64,000 nucleotides of DNA, from positions 1 through 64,000 of the forward strand of contig NZ_SMCQ01000013.1 of assembly GCF_004343035.1 (NCBI RefSeq), in the 5' to 3' direction. Below the pieces are notes generated by a model. It searched no databases. It was given only the letters and a program-made list of their open reading frames with translations, and had not been told where the DNA came from. A program made the translations under genes and the position numbers. The DNA comes from Longibaculum muris (GTDB lineage: Bacteria > Bacillota_I > Bacilli_A > Erysipelotrichales > Coprobacillaceae). Below, piece by piece: positions 16,936 through 24,822 of this stretch (positions within the stretch are counted from its first letter, which is position 1; every line of letters starts with the position of its first letter).

Positions 16936-18054
16936 ATGGAAAAGAAAGTTAAGAGGATTGCATTGCTTTCTGGAGGTGGAGATTGTCCAGGATTGAATGC
17001 GGTAATTAGAACTATTACAAAAACTGCTATTCGTAAATATGGTTGGGAAGTTATTGGATATGTTTATGGATACCGTGGTTTATACAATAATAACTATATT
17101 GAATTGACTGAAGAAAAAGTAGAAGATATTTATAAAGAAGGAGGAACTATTTTATATAGTTCTAATAAAGATAACCTTTTTGATTATTTAGTTGATGATG
17201 GAAAAGGTGGTAAAGTAAAGAAAGATGTCAGTGATGTTGGAGTTGAAAACTTAAAGAAAGCTGGCGTTGATGTTTTGGTTGTTTTAGGTGGAGATGGTAC
17301 ATTAACAAGTGCAAGAGATTTCTCTAGAAAAGGAGTTAATGTCATCGGGGTGCCTAAAACAATGGACAACGATTTAACAAGTACAGATTTAACTTATGGA
17401 TTTATTAGTGCTATGAGTGTTGGAACTGATTTTATTGATCGTTTACAAACAACAGCAAAATCTCATCATCGTGTTATCTGCTGTGAATTGATGGGGAGAG
17501 ATGCTGGATGGATTGCTTTATATTCAGGACTTGCTGGGAATGCTGGTGTTTGCTTAATCCCAGAAATTCCTTTCACAATTGAAAACATTGCAAAACATGT
17601 TGCTAAACGTGATGCGGAAGGATTGCCTTATACTGTTATTGCTGTAGCAGAAGGAGCTAAATATGCTGATGGAACAAAAGTTATTGGTAAAATTGTTGAA
17701 GATTCACCAGATCCAGTTCGTTATAGTGGTTTAGCTGCTAAAGTTGCTGATGATTTAGAAAAAGTGATTCCAAATCATGAAGTGCGTGCTGTTAATCCAG
17801 GACATATTATTCGTGGTGGAGATATTACAGCATATGATCGTATCTTATCAATTCGTTTTGGAGTGAAAGCTTGTGAATTAATTGATGAAGGTTTATTTGG
17901 TAATGTTGTTACCCTTCATGGTGAAGATATGGATTATACTTCTTTAGAAGAAGTTATTGGTGATGCAAAATTCGGTAAACAAAAACGTGTTGATCCTAAT
18001 GGTGAATTGGTACGTGCTGCTAAAGCTATTGGTGTTTGCTTCGGAGATGAATAA
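16936..18054 (+). CDS. 6-phosphofructokinase
   Basis: A 372-residue phosphofructokinase (fructose-6-phosphate to fructose-1,6-bisphosphate). Motifs: LLSGGGDCPGLNAVIR at the N-terminus, LGGDGTLTSAR near residue 113, GVPKTMDNDL near residue 140 with the catalytic Asp, and MGRDAGWIAL. The GGDGT loop (Gly at the position equivalent to E. coli 104) suggests ATP use. The Lys in PKTMDND (E. coli 124, normally Gly in ATP enzymes) is typical of PPi-using and of the mixed group III enzymes. Phosphoryl donor is therefore unsettled. GGAGG decides ATG 16936 over 16921. Confidence 0.9.
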   Translation: MEKKVKRIALLSGGGDCPGLNAVIRTITKTAIRKYGWEVIGYVYGYRGLYNNNYIELTEEKVEDIYKEGGTILYSSNKDNLFDYLVDDGKGGKVKKDVSDVGVENLKKAGVDVLVVLGGDGTLTSARDFSRKGVNVIGVPKTMDNDLTSTDLTYGFISAMSVGTDFIDRLQTTAKSHHRVICCELMGRDAGWIALYSGLAGNAGVCLIPEIPFTIENIAKHVAKRDAEGLPYTVIAVAEGAKYADGTKVIGKIVEDSPDPVRYSGLAAKVADDLEKVIPNHEVRAVNPGHIIRGGDITAYDRILSIRFGVKACELIDEGLFGNVVTLHGEDMDYTSLEEVIGDAKFGKQKRVDPNGELVRAAKAIGVCFGDE

Positions 18055-18058
18055 GATG

Positions 18059-18084
18059 AAAAAAGTCATGAAAATGGCTTTTTT
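18059..18084 (+). terminator. pfkA terminator
   Basis: AAAAAAGTCAT, GAAA tetraloop, ATGGCTTTTTT: a stem with one G-T pair and a T-run. Confidence 0.85.
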
Positions 18085-18144
18085 ATTTGCTTATATTTTT
18101 TTTCTTTGATAGAATGAGGATTGCTAGTTAAAGGAGGACGAAGA

Positions 18145-19068
18145 ATGATTGATGAATTAATACAAAGTGGTGAATATAATCAGGCACTTTCTTTATTGAA
18201 TGATATGAACGATGAAAATACCCGTTATTTAAGATTGGTTTGTTTAGTTGGTCTACAAGAATATCAACAAGCTAAATTAGAAGGTGCGCTAGCCAAAGCG
18301 AAAGCTGAAGAAACATATTATGATGTTGTTTCGATGTATGTTACAACACTTAAAGAATTGGGTGAATTTGAAGAAGCAATTAATATTTTAATTGAGGAAT
18401 TATCAATGCCTTACATTCCTTATCAATATGAGATGCTTTTTAATACGGCATATGATGAAATTCTATTAGAAAAACAAGAAGCTCATTATGAACTTGAATC
18501 TAAGAATCAAATCTTTTCAATTGAAGAAATTGAACAAGTTTTAAAGAAAAAAGATTGTAATGAAGATTTGTTATATATGGTTTTAGATCAACTACAACAA
18601 TTAAATGTACGTATGATCATTCCAACAATTAAAGACTATTTATTGGATAGTCGTCGTCATTTCTTTGCCAAAACTTTATTAATAGAAATTATGATTGATC
18701 AACAAGTTGATGAAGATATGGAAGTAGAGAAGTTTGGTGCGTATTATCATATTAATCCAAGTTATATGCCACTTGTTTTAGCTCAAGATGCTTACCAAGG
18801 AATTGGACAGTATTTAGAAAATGCACTTGAAAATGATAATCCAACCATGTTTGAACAATGTATGGATTATCTAGAATATTTTCTTTATGCTTATTATCCT
18901 AAAGAAATATATGATGATAAGTATAATGTTGTAGCAGCTTCAATTCATTATTATGTTGCGACTTTACAATCTTATGATATAGATATGTCTGATTTAGAAG
19001 TGACATATTATTGTGATGAATCACAAATTCAAGGGGTTGTTCTTTTGTTAAAACAGATTGAAGTCTAG
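18145..19068 (+). CDS. Hypothetical helical-repeat (TPR-like) protein
   Basis: A 307-residue, acidic, predicted soluble all-helical protein. The first part has TPR-like helix pairs (IDELIQSGEYNQALSLLNDM, YDVVSMYVTTLKELGEFEEAINIL), and the rest is helical with many Tyr. It resembles uncharacterised TPR-like proteins of low-GC bacteria (possibly DUF3196), but I cannot confirm a family. GGAGG seven bases before ATG 18145 sets the start; the open TTG at 18121 has no site. No terminator is visible after it. Probably a scaffold or interaction protein; function unknown. Confidence 0.6.
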   Translation: MIDELIQSGEYNQALSLLNDMNDENTRYLRLVCLVGLQEYQQAKLEGALAKAKAEETYYDVVSMYVTTLKELGEFEEAINILIEELSMPYIPYQYEMLFNTAYDEILLEKQEAHYELESKNQIFSIEEIEQVLKKKDCNEDLLYMVLDQLQQLNVRMIIPTIKDYLLDSRRHFFAKTLLIEIMIDQQVDEDMEVEKFGAYYHINPSYMPLVLAQDAYQGIGQYLENALENDNPTMFEQCMDYLEYFLYAYYPKEIYDDKYNVVAASIHYYVATLQSYDIDMSDLEVTYYCDESQIQGVVLLLKQIEV

Positions 19069-19205
19069 TAAAACATAGGGAAAGTATTGATAAATAAAGG
19101 ATATTATGGTATATTTATTAAGCTATTTATCTATTAGAATAGAAATGGATTGCCAAAAAGTAGATAAATATAGAAAAGCATGAAGTACATAAATGAAATA
19201 GATTT

Positions 19206-19232
19206 TTAGCACTCTTACAATAAGAGTGTTAA
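19206..19232 (+). promoter_or_regulatory. CIRCE operator (HrcA binding site) upstream of tig
   Basis: TTAGCACTC, nine-base spacer TTACAATAA, GAGTGTTAA: the CIRCE consensus (TTAGCACTC-N9-GAGTGCTAA) with a single C-to-T change in the right arm. It ends five bases before the -35 box of the trigger-factor promoter. HrcA binds CIRCE to repress heat-shock operons. Confidence 0.88.
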
Positions 19233-19237
19233 AATAG

Positions 19238-19266
19238 TTGCAATCTTATATTTATTCATGTATAAT
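19238..19266 (+). promoter_or_regulatory. tig promoter
   Basis: TTGCAA (19238-19243), 17-base spacer, TATAAT (19261-19266) with TG just before. Predicted start near 19273, 24 bases before ATG. Confidence 0.85.
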
Positions 19267-19296
19267 ATGCGTGTTGAAATAATGGAGGAAGTATAA

Positions 19297-20577
19297 ATGG
19301 AAACAGTTTGTAACAAACTTGAAAATTGTATGGTGGAAGTCAAAGTAACTTTCACAACTGAAGAATGGAAAGATGCACAAGACAAAGCATTAAACAAATT
19401 AGCAAAAAATGTAAAAATTGATGGATTTAGACAAGGGAAAGCGCCTGCTAAATTAGTTAAAGCAAGAGTTGGTAAAGGAGCTATCTTAGAAGAAGCAACT
19501 GACATCATTTTACAAAAGAATTATGCAGGTATTTTATTAGATAATGATGTACATCCTGTAGGTCAACCAGAAGTAAAAATCGATGAATTAACTGAAGAAA
19601 CTTTAAAAGTTACTGTTAACGCTCCAGTTGCACCTGAAGTGACTTTAGGACAATATAAAGGATTAGAAGTTAAAAAAGGACAAGTTAAAGTAACTAAAAA
19701 AGAAATCGAAGCTGAATTAAAGAACTATCAAAATCAATTTGCTGAATTAGTGATTAAAGAAGAAGGAACTGTTGAAAACGGAGATACTGCAGTTATCGAT
19801 TTTGAAGGATTTAAAGATGGAGAAGCTTTCGAAGGTGGAAAAGGTGAAAACTATCCATTAGAAATTGGATCTGGTTCATTTATTCCTGGATTTGAAGAAC
19901 AATTAGTAGGTATGGGTATTGATGAAGAAAAAGAAATTAATGTAACTTTCCCAGAAAACTATCAAGCTGCTGAATTAGCTGGTCAAGCTGTTGTTTTCAA
20001 AGTTAAAGTTCATGAAATCAAATCAAAAGTTTTACCTGAAATTGATGATGAATTAGCAAAAGATGTTAATATTGATGGTATTGAAACATTAGCTGATTTA
20101 GAAACTTATACAAAAGAACAAATTAAAAACAGAAAACAAAGTGAAGTTGAATCAAAATTCAGTGATGATATCTTCAATGCAGTTATTGAAAATACACCAT
20201 TAGAAGTACCAGAAGTTATGGTTGAAACTGAAGTTCAACAAATGTTAAGAGAAGTAGAACAAAACTTATCTCAACAAGGTTTAAATATGGAATTATTCCA
20301 ACAATTAACTGGTAAGACTATGGATGATATGAAAGCTGAAATGAGAGAACAAGCTGAAAAACGTGTAAAATTTAACTTAATTTTAGCTGAAATTGTAAAA
20401 GCTGAAAATATTGAAGTGTCTGAAGAAGAAGTTGATGAAGAAATCAAAGAAATCGCTACATACTATAGCAGAGAATTTGATGAAGTTAAAAAATTATTTG
20501 AAAGTCAATTAGGACAAATCAAATCTGATTTAGCAACTCGTAAGGCTGTTCAATTAATTAAAGATAACGTAAAATAA
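19297..20577 (+). CDS. tig: Trigger factor, ribosome-associated chaperone
   Basis: A 426-residue chaperone and prolyl isomerase at the ribosomal exit tunnel. The ribosome-docking signature IDGFRQGKAPAKLV is near residue 42, the FKBP-type PPIase domain (GDTAVIDFEGFKDGEAFEGG) spans about 155-240, and the C-terminal helical arm follows. The N-terminus METVCNKLENC is unusual in carrying two cysteines close together. GGAGG precedes ATG 19297. The upstream CIRCE operator implies heat-shock control by HrcA. lon follows in the next unit with its own promoter. Confidence 0.96.
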   Translation: METVCNKLENCMVEVKVTFTTEEWKDAQDKALNKLAKNVKIDGFRQGKAPAKLVKARVGKGAILEEATDIILQKNYAGILLDNDVHPVGQPEVKIDELTEETLKVTVNAPVAPEVTLGQYKGLEVKKGQVKVTKKEIEAELKNYQNQFAELVIKEEGTVENGDTAVIDFEGFKDGEAFEGGKGENYPLEIGSGSFIPGFEEQLVGMGIDEEKEINVTFPENYQAAELAGQAVVFKVKVHEIKSKVLPEIDDELAKDVNIDGIETLADLETYTKEQIKNRKQSEVESKFSDDIFNAVIENTPLEVPEVMVETEVQQMLREVEQNLSQQGLNMELFQQLTGKTMDDMKAEMREQAEKRVKFNLILAEIVKAENIEVSEEEVDEEIKEIATYYSREFDEVKKLFESQLGQIKSDLATRKAVQLIKDNVK

Positions 20578-20600
20578 GACGCACTTGCGTCTTGTTTTAT
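20576..20600 (+). terminator. tig terminator
   Basis: AAGACGCA/TGCGTCTT stem with a two-base gap, followed by GTTTTATT; the T-run is interrupted, so read-through into lon is possible. Confidence 0.6.
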
Positions 20601-20613
20601 TAAGACGTTTTGA

Positions 20614-20642
20614 TAGACAAATGACTCATTATTATATATAAT
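20614..20642 (+). promoter_or_regulatory. lon promoter
   Basis: TAGACA (20614-20619), 17-base spacer, TATAAT (20637-20642). No CIRCE element is seen here. Confidence 0.6.
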
Positions 20643-20693
20643 GATGAAAATGGATGGATTGATGATTCATCTTTGTAAAGGAGGTAATGAATT

Positions 20694-23018
20694 ATGGAAG
20701 AATTAGAAATTGTTGTTGATTTACCTGTCATTTGCACAAGGGGAATGATTGTTTTCCCTAAACATGAAATTTCTTTAGATGTTGGAAGAAGTTTTAGTTT
20801 AAAAGCAATAGAAAAAAGTATCAATGAGTTTGATGAAAATATAGTTTTTATTTCTCAAAAGAATCCAATTGATGAAAATACAGATTTTGAACATGTTTAT
20901 CACTATGGAACTTTATGTAAAGTGAAAAGAAGAATTAAAAGAGATAATCATGGAACAATTAAATTAACTGTTGAAGGTCAAAAGCGAGTAGAAATTACTC
21001 AATTAGAAGAAAGAGATGGATGTTTATTTGCCAAAACAAAATATCTTGAAGATATTCCTGGTGAAAAAACTGAAGAAATTGCATTGGTACGTAAAGTTTC
21101 TGAACAAATGCAATCTATGAATAAGAACTTACAAATGTTTCCACGTGAAGTTTTCTCAAACTTATCACAAGGTATGAGTGCAAGTGATTTGGCTGATACA
21201 ATTGGTCAATATATCAATGTTGAATTACAAACAAAACAAAAAATCTTAGCTGAATGTGATATTAATAAACGTTTACTTCTTGTTTTAGGTAGTATGGAAG
21301 AAGAAAAAGTGATTAATGAACTTGAAGAAAAGATTAATTTAAAAGTGAAAGAAAGCATTGATGAAAATCAAAAAGAATATTATCTAAGAGAAAAGTTACG
21401 TGCAATTAAAGAAGAATTAGGGGATACGCCTAATAAAGAAGATGATACAGATTATATTCGTCAAGAAATGAAGGATAAACCTTATCCACAATATATTAAA
21501 GATAAGATTGAAGAAGAATTAAGACGTTATGATATGATGCCTTCAGCATCTTCTGAAGCCAATGTTGTGAGAACATATATTGATTGGGTATTAAAGACAC
21601 CTTGGTATCAAGAAACTGAGGATAATCAAAATATTGGTGATGTTGAAAGAATCTTAGATGAAGATCATTATGGTTTAAAGAAAACAAAAGAAAGAATTGT
21701 CGAACATCTTGCGGTAAAACAAATGACACAATCTTTAAATGCGCCAATTATCTGTTTGGTTGGGCCACCAGGGGTTGGGAAAACATCGATTTCTAAATCG
21801 ATTGCTAGAGCATTAGGTAGAAAATTTGTAAAAGCATCATTAGGTGGTGTTAAGGATGAAGCTGAGATTCGTGGACATCGTAGAACTTATTTAGGTTCTA
21901 TGCCAGGAAGAATTATTCAAGGAATGAAAAAAGCTGGCGTCGTCAATCCTGTATTCTTATTAGATGAAATTGATAAGATGTCTAGTGATTATAAAGGGGA
22001 TCCAACAAGTGCAATGCTTGAAGTCTTAGATCCAGAACAAAATCAATTTTTCTCAGATAACTACTTAGAAGAACCTTATGATTTATCTAAAGTTTTATTT
22101 ATTGCGACTGCTAATGATTTAGGAAGTATTCCTGAACCATTAAGAGATCGTCTTGAAATTATTGAAATTTCTTCTTATACTGAACAAGAAAAATTACAAA
22201 TTGCTAAACGTCATCTTTTAAAGAAAGAATTAGAAAGACATGGTTTAAAAGCTGAACAATTAATGATTAGTGATGAAACAATGATGTCAATCATTCGTCA
22301 TTACACACGTGAAGCAGGGGTTCGTCAATTAGAAAGATTGATTGCTCAAATTTGTCGTAAATCAGTTTTAAAGATTTTAAAGAATCCAGGACTTGTTTTA
22401 GATATTCAAATTGCTGATTTAGAAGAATTCTTAGGTAAAGCACCATTTGAACATACAAAGAAATTAGATAAACCACAAATTGGAGTGGTAACTGGAATGG
22501 CATATACTCAATATGGTGGAGATATTTTACCAATTGAAGTCAATCATTTTAATGGAAGTGGTAAATTTATTATTACTGGTCAATTAGGTGATGTGATGAA
22601 AGAATCTGCGTCTATTGCTTTAGATTATATGAAAGCAAATCGTGAAAAATATGGATTAGAAAATATTGCTTTTGATAAAGAAGATATTCATATCCATGTT
22701 CCTGAAGGAGCAGTGAAAAAAGATGGACCAAGTGCTGGTGTGACTTTGACAACTGCAATTCTATCTGCATTTAGTAATCGTCCTGTTCGTGATGATGTTG
22801 CGATGACTGGAGAAATCACTTTAAGAGGTCAGGTTTTACCAATTGGTGGGTTAAAAGAAAAATCTATTTCTGCTCATCGTAGTGGTATTCGTACAATTAT
22901 TATTCCTAAAGATAATGAAAAGGATATTGATGATATTCCTGAATCAGTTCAAAAGGATTTAAAAATTGTTTTAGCTGATCATATTGATACAGTATTAGAA
23001 AATGCATTAGTAAAGTAG
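20694..23018 (+). CDS. lon: ATP-dependent protease Lon (LonA)
   Basis: A 774-residue AAA+ serine protease degrading misfolded and regulatory proteins. Domains: N-terminal substrate-binding LON domain (about 1-200), helical linker, AAA+ module with Walker A GPPGVGKTS (about residue 357) and Walker B VFLLDEID, and C-terminal protease domain with catalytic Ser in KDGPSAGVT (about 679) and the partner Lys about 40 residues later in GGLKEK. AAGGAGG precedes ATG. The lon-ysxC-spoVID-ysxE-valS order matches Bacillus. Confidence 0.97.
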   Translation: MEELEIVVDLPVICTRGMIVFPKHEISLDVGRSFSLKAIEKSINEFDENIVFISQKNPIDENTDFEHVYHYGTLCKVKRRIKRDNHGTIKLTVEGQKRVEITQLEERDGCLFAKTKYLEDIPGEKTEEIALVRKVSEQMQSMNKNLQMFPREVFSNLSQGMSASDLADTIGQYINVELQTKQKILAECDINKRLLLVLGSMEEEKVINELEEKINLKVKESIDENQKEYYLREKLRAIKEELGDTPNKEDDTDYIRQEMKDKPYPQYIKDKIEEELRRYDMMPSASSEANVVRTYIDWVLKTPWYQETEDNQNIGDVERILDEDHYGLKKTKERIVEHLAVKQMTQSLNAPIICLVGPPGVGKTSISKSIARALGRKFVKASLGGVKDEAEIRGHRRTYLGSMPGRIIQGMKKAGVVNPVFLLDEIDKMSSDYKGDPTSAMLEVLDPEQNQFFSDNYLEEPYDLSKVLFIATANDLGSIPEPLRDRLEIIEISSYTEQEKLQIAKRHLLKKELERHGLKAEQLMISDETMMSIIRHYTREAGVRQLERLIAQICRKSVLKILKNPGLVLDIQIADLEEFLGKAPFEHTKKLDKPQIGVVTGMAYTQYGGDILPIEVNHFNGSGKFIITGQLGDVMKESASIALDYMKANREKYGLENIAFDKEDIHIHVPEGAVKKDGPSAGVTLTTAILSAFSNRPVRDDVAMTGEITLRGQVLPIGGLKEKSISAHRSGIRTIIIPKDNEKDIDDIPESVQKDLKIVLADHIDTVLENALVK

Positions 23019-23039
23019 AGTCTTGATGACTCTATTTTT
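23016..23039 (+). terminator. lon terminator
   Basis: TAGAGTC, loop TTGAT, GACTCTA then ATTTTTC, overlapping the lon stop; a short T-run. Confidence 0.65.
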
Positions 23040-23101
23040 CTTATAGTTATTTGTTAAGAAATATGTTAAGATGGATTCAACAAGGAATAAAGGAGAATAT
23101 T

Positions 23102-23686
23102 ATGTATAAAGTCAATAAAGCACAATTTGTATTATGTGCAGCCTGGAAATCACAATGGCCAGAAAATGATTTGCCTGAAATTTGTTTGGCTGGACGTAGT
23201 AATGTAGGGAAATCAAGTTTGATTAATACAATAACAAATCATAGTAAATTAGCAAAAGTATCAGGGACACCGGGAAAAACACGTACTTTGAATTTCTTTA
23301 ATATCAATGATGAGTTAAGATTAGTTGATGTGCCGGGCTATGGATATGCTAAGGTCAATGATAAAATTAAAGAAAGTTTTGGAGATATGATTGATACTTA
23401 TTTAAGAGAACGAGATGTTTTAAAAGGATTGGTATTAATTGTTGACTATCGTCATAAACCAACGCGTGATGATATTGAAATGTATGAGTATGCAAAGTAT
23501 TATGAAATTCCAGTTATTGTTGTGGCAACTAAAGAAGATAAATTAAAACGTAATGATTTAAAGAAAAATGAAAAAATGATTAAACAAGTTTTGGATTTTG
23601 ATGAAAACGATCAATTTGTTAGATTTTCAAGTTTTAACAAGACTGGGATTCAAGAACTTTGGGATGCAATTTTGAAGCTTTGTTAA
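23102..23686 (+). CDS. ysxC: Ribosome-biogenesis GTP-binding protein YsxC/EngB
   Basis: A 194-residue essential-type GTPase for 50S assembly. G1 GRSNVGKSS (about residues 31-39), G2 region SGTPGKTRT, G3 DVPGYGYAK (about 77-85), G4 ATKED (TKED, about 144). AAAGGAGAATATT decides ATG 23102. An upstream frame from TTG 23051 is not needed. Adjacent to lon as in Bacillus. Confidence 0.95.
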   Translation: MYKVNKAQFVLCAAWKSQWPENDLPEICLAGRSNVGKSSLINTITNHSKLAKVSGTPGKTRTLNFFNINDELRLVDVPGYGYAKVNDKIKESFGDMIDTYLRERDVLKGLVLIVDYRHKPTRDDIEMYEYAKYYEIPVIVVATKEDKLKRNDLKKNEKMIKQVLDFDENDQFVRFSSFNKTGIQELWDAILKLC

Positions 23687-23694
23687 ATTAAAAC

Positions 23695-23723
23695 TTAACA
23701 AAAGGCAATGTTTGTTGTATAAT
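23695..23723 (+). promoter_or_regulatory. Promoter of the PTS IIB gene
   Basis: TTAACA (23695-23700), 17-base spacer, TATAAT (23718-23723) preceded by TTG. Leader to ATG 23745 is about 15 bases. Confidence 0.78.
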
Positions 23724-23744
23724 CACTAGCAGGGGGTAATAGTC

Positions 23745-24047
23745 ATGATAAATATTATGTTATGTTGTGCATCTGGGATGTCAACAAGTTTATTAGTAGA
23801 AAAAATGAAGAAGGCTGCTGCAGAAGAAGGGGTAGAAGTGAATATCTGGGCAGTTGGAGCTAATGAAGTGAAAGCAAATGCTACAAAAGCTGATATTATT
23901 TTACTTGGACCACAAGTCAGATATGCGCAAAAGAAAATTGAATCTGAAGCGCCAGGTGTTCCAGTTGCAAATATTGGAATGCGTGAATATGGTATGATGA
24001 ATGGTAAGGCTGTTTTGGCTCAAGCTATTGAATTATGTAAAAAGTAA
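23745..24047 (+). CDS. PTS EIIB component, lactose/cellobiose type (orphan)
   Basis: A 100-residue phosphocarrier of the Lac/Cel PTS family. The N-terminal IMLCCASGMSTSLLVEKM contains the phosphorylatable Cys (Cys8 by alignment to the CA(A/S)GMSTS signature; Cys7 precedes it). The middle (DIILLGPQVRYAQKKIE) and the end match CelA/LicB-like IIB proteins. No IIA, IIC, regulator or glycosidase gene is adjacent, so its partners must be elsewhere, or it has a regulatory role. It has its own promoter and terminator and uses AGGGGGT as ribosome site. Confidence 0.9.
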   Translation: MINIMLCCASGMSTSLLVEKMKKAAAEEGVEVNIWAVGANEVKANATKADIILLGPQVRYAQKKIESEAPGVPVANIGMREYGMMNGKAVLAQAIELCKK

Positions 24048-24070
24048 GAAGTAGAAATACTTCTTTTTTT
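24046..24070 (+). terminator. Terminator of the PTS IIB gene
   Basis: AAGAAGTA, GAAA tetraloop, TACTTCTT and a T-run. Confidence 0.88.
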
Positions 24071-24097
24071 CATATTCTGTATTTTTTTGCATACAGT
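24070..24097 (+). promoter_or_regulatory. Sigma-E-like sporulation promoter before the spoVID homologue
   Basis: TCATATT (24070-24076) fits the sigma-E -35 consensus KMATATT exactly. After 13 bases, CATACAGT (24090-24097) fits the -10 consensus CATACAHT with one change. Bacillus spoVID is sigma-E dependent. No sigma-A hexamers with good spacing are seen here. Confidence 0.6.
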
Positions 24098-24114
24098 TTG
24101 TTAGGAGGGAAAGT

Positions 24115-24822
24115 ATGCAAAAAATATATTTTAAAAAAATTGTGGACTTGAATCATCGTTTGAAGGAGCTTGTATCTATTTCTGTTGATGAATCAATCAG
24201 TTATAAAATGGAAACTCAAGGTATGAGAGCCGTTGGAAGTATTATGATTAATGGTGAGTATAAAGATGACAATACCAAACAAAGCTTTCATGAAACGATT
24301 GATTTAGATATCTTAGCTCAATTTGACAAGATTACAGATAAACGTGATTTTCATGTTAAAGTTGAAGATTTTGATTATACACTCAATGAAGGAAATATGG
24401 CATTGGTTATTCAAGCCTGTGTATATGGTGTTTTAGATGATGAAGATCGTGTCATTGAAACTTCACAGATTGTTAGTGATGAAGTACAAAGTGATGAAGA
24501 TGTTGCTTTAGAAATTGAAAATCTTTTAAGGGAAGAAGATGAGATCATAATGACACCACCTGTGGAAGAACCAATATTAGAGCTCGATGAAGAAATCGTT
24601 GTACCGCAAAAAGAAACAAAAGAAGTCATAACAAAGTCAAACAATGAGGATGAGGAAGATGATGAAGATATTGGTACTTATTACTTATATGTTGTATCTG
24701 ATGGAGATAGTTACCAATCCATAGCCGCTCGTTATCAAGTTGATGAATATCAGCTTAAAGAATACAACCATGATCGTCCGCTTTCCAAAGGTGCGATTGT
24801 GATTGTACCTTATTATGCATGA
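24115..24822 (+). CDS. SpoVID-like spore coat morphogenetic protein with LysM domain
   Basis: A 235-residue protein. Residues 1-110 resemble the N-terminal SPOCS-type domain of SpoVID (LKELVSISVDESISY opening). A very acidic linker (about 125-185) follows, then a C-terminal LysM domain (about 187-235, YLYVVSDGDSYQSIAARYQVDE ... GAIVIVPYY). In Bacillus SpoVID encases the forespore with coat and its LysM contacts cell-wall or lipid-linked material. It is much shorter than Bacillus SpoVID (about 575 residues), mainly in the acidic middle. It overlaps ysxE by four bases, and lies between ysxC and valS as in Bacillus. Confidence 0.75.
   Translation: MQKIYFKKIVDLNHRLKELVSISVDESISYKMETQGMRAVGSIMINGEYKDDNTKQSFHETIDLDILAQFDKITDKRDFHVKVEDFDYTLNEGNMALVIQACVYGVLDDEDRVIETSQIVSDEVQSDEDVALEIENLLREEDEIIMTPPVEEPILELDEEIVVPQKETKEVITKSNNEDEEDDEDIGTYYLYVVSDGDSYQSIAARYQVDEYQLKEYNHDRPLSKGAIVIVPYYA

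Noticed and set aside
20650-20706. Small uORF overlapping the lon start
   Set aside because: It would begin at the predicted transcription start with no ribosome site, and its codons show no notable feature.
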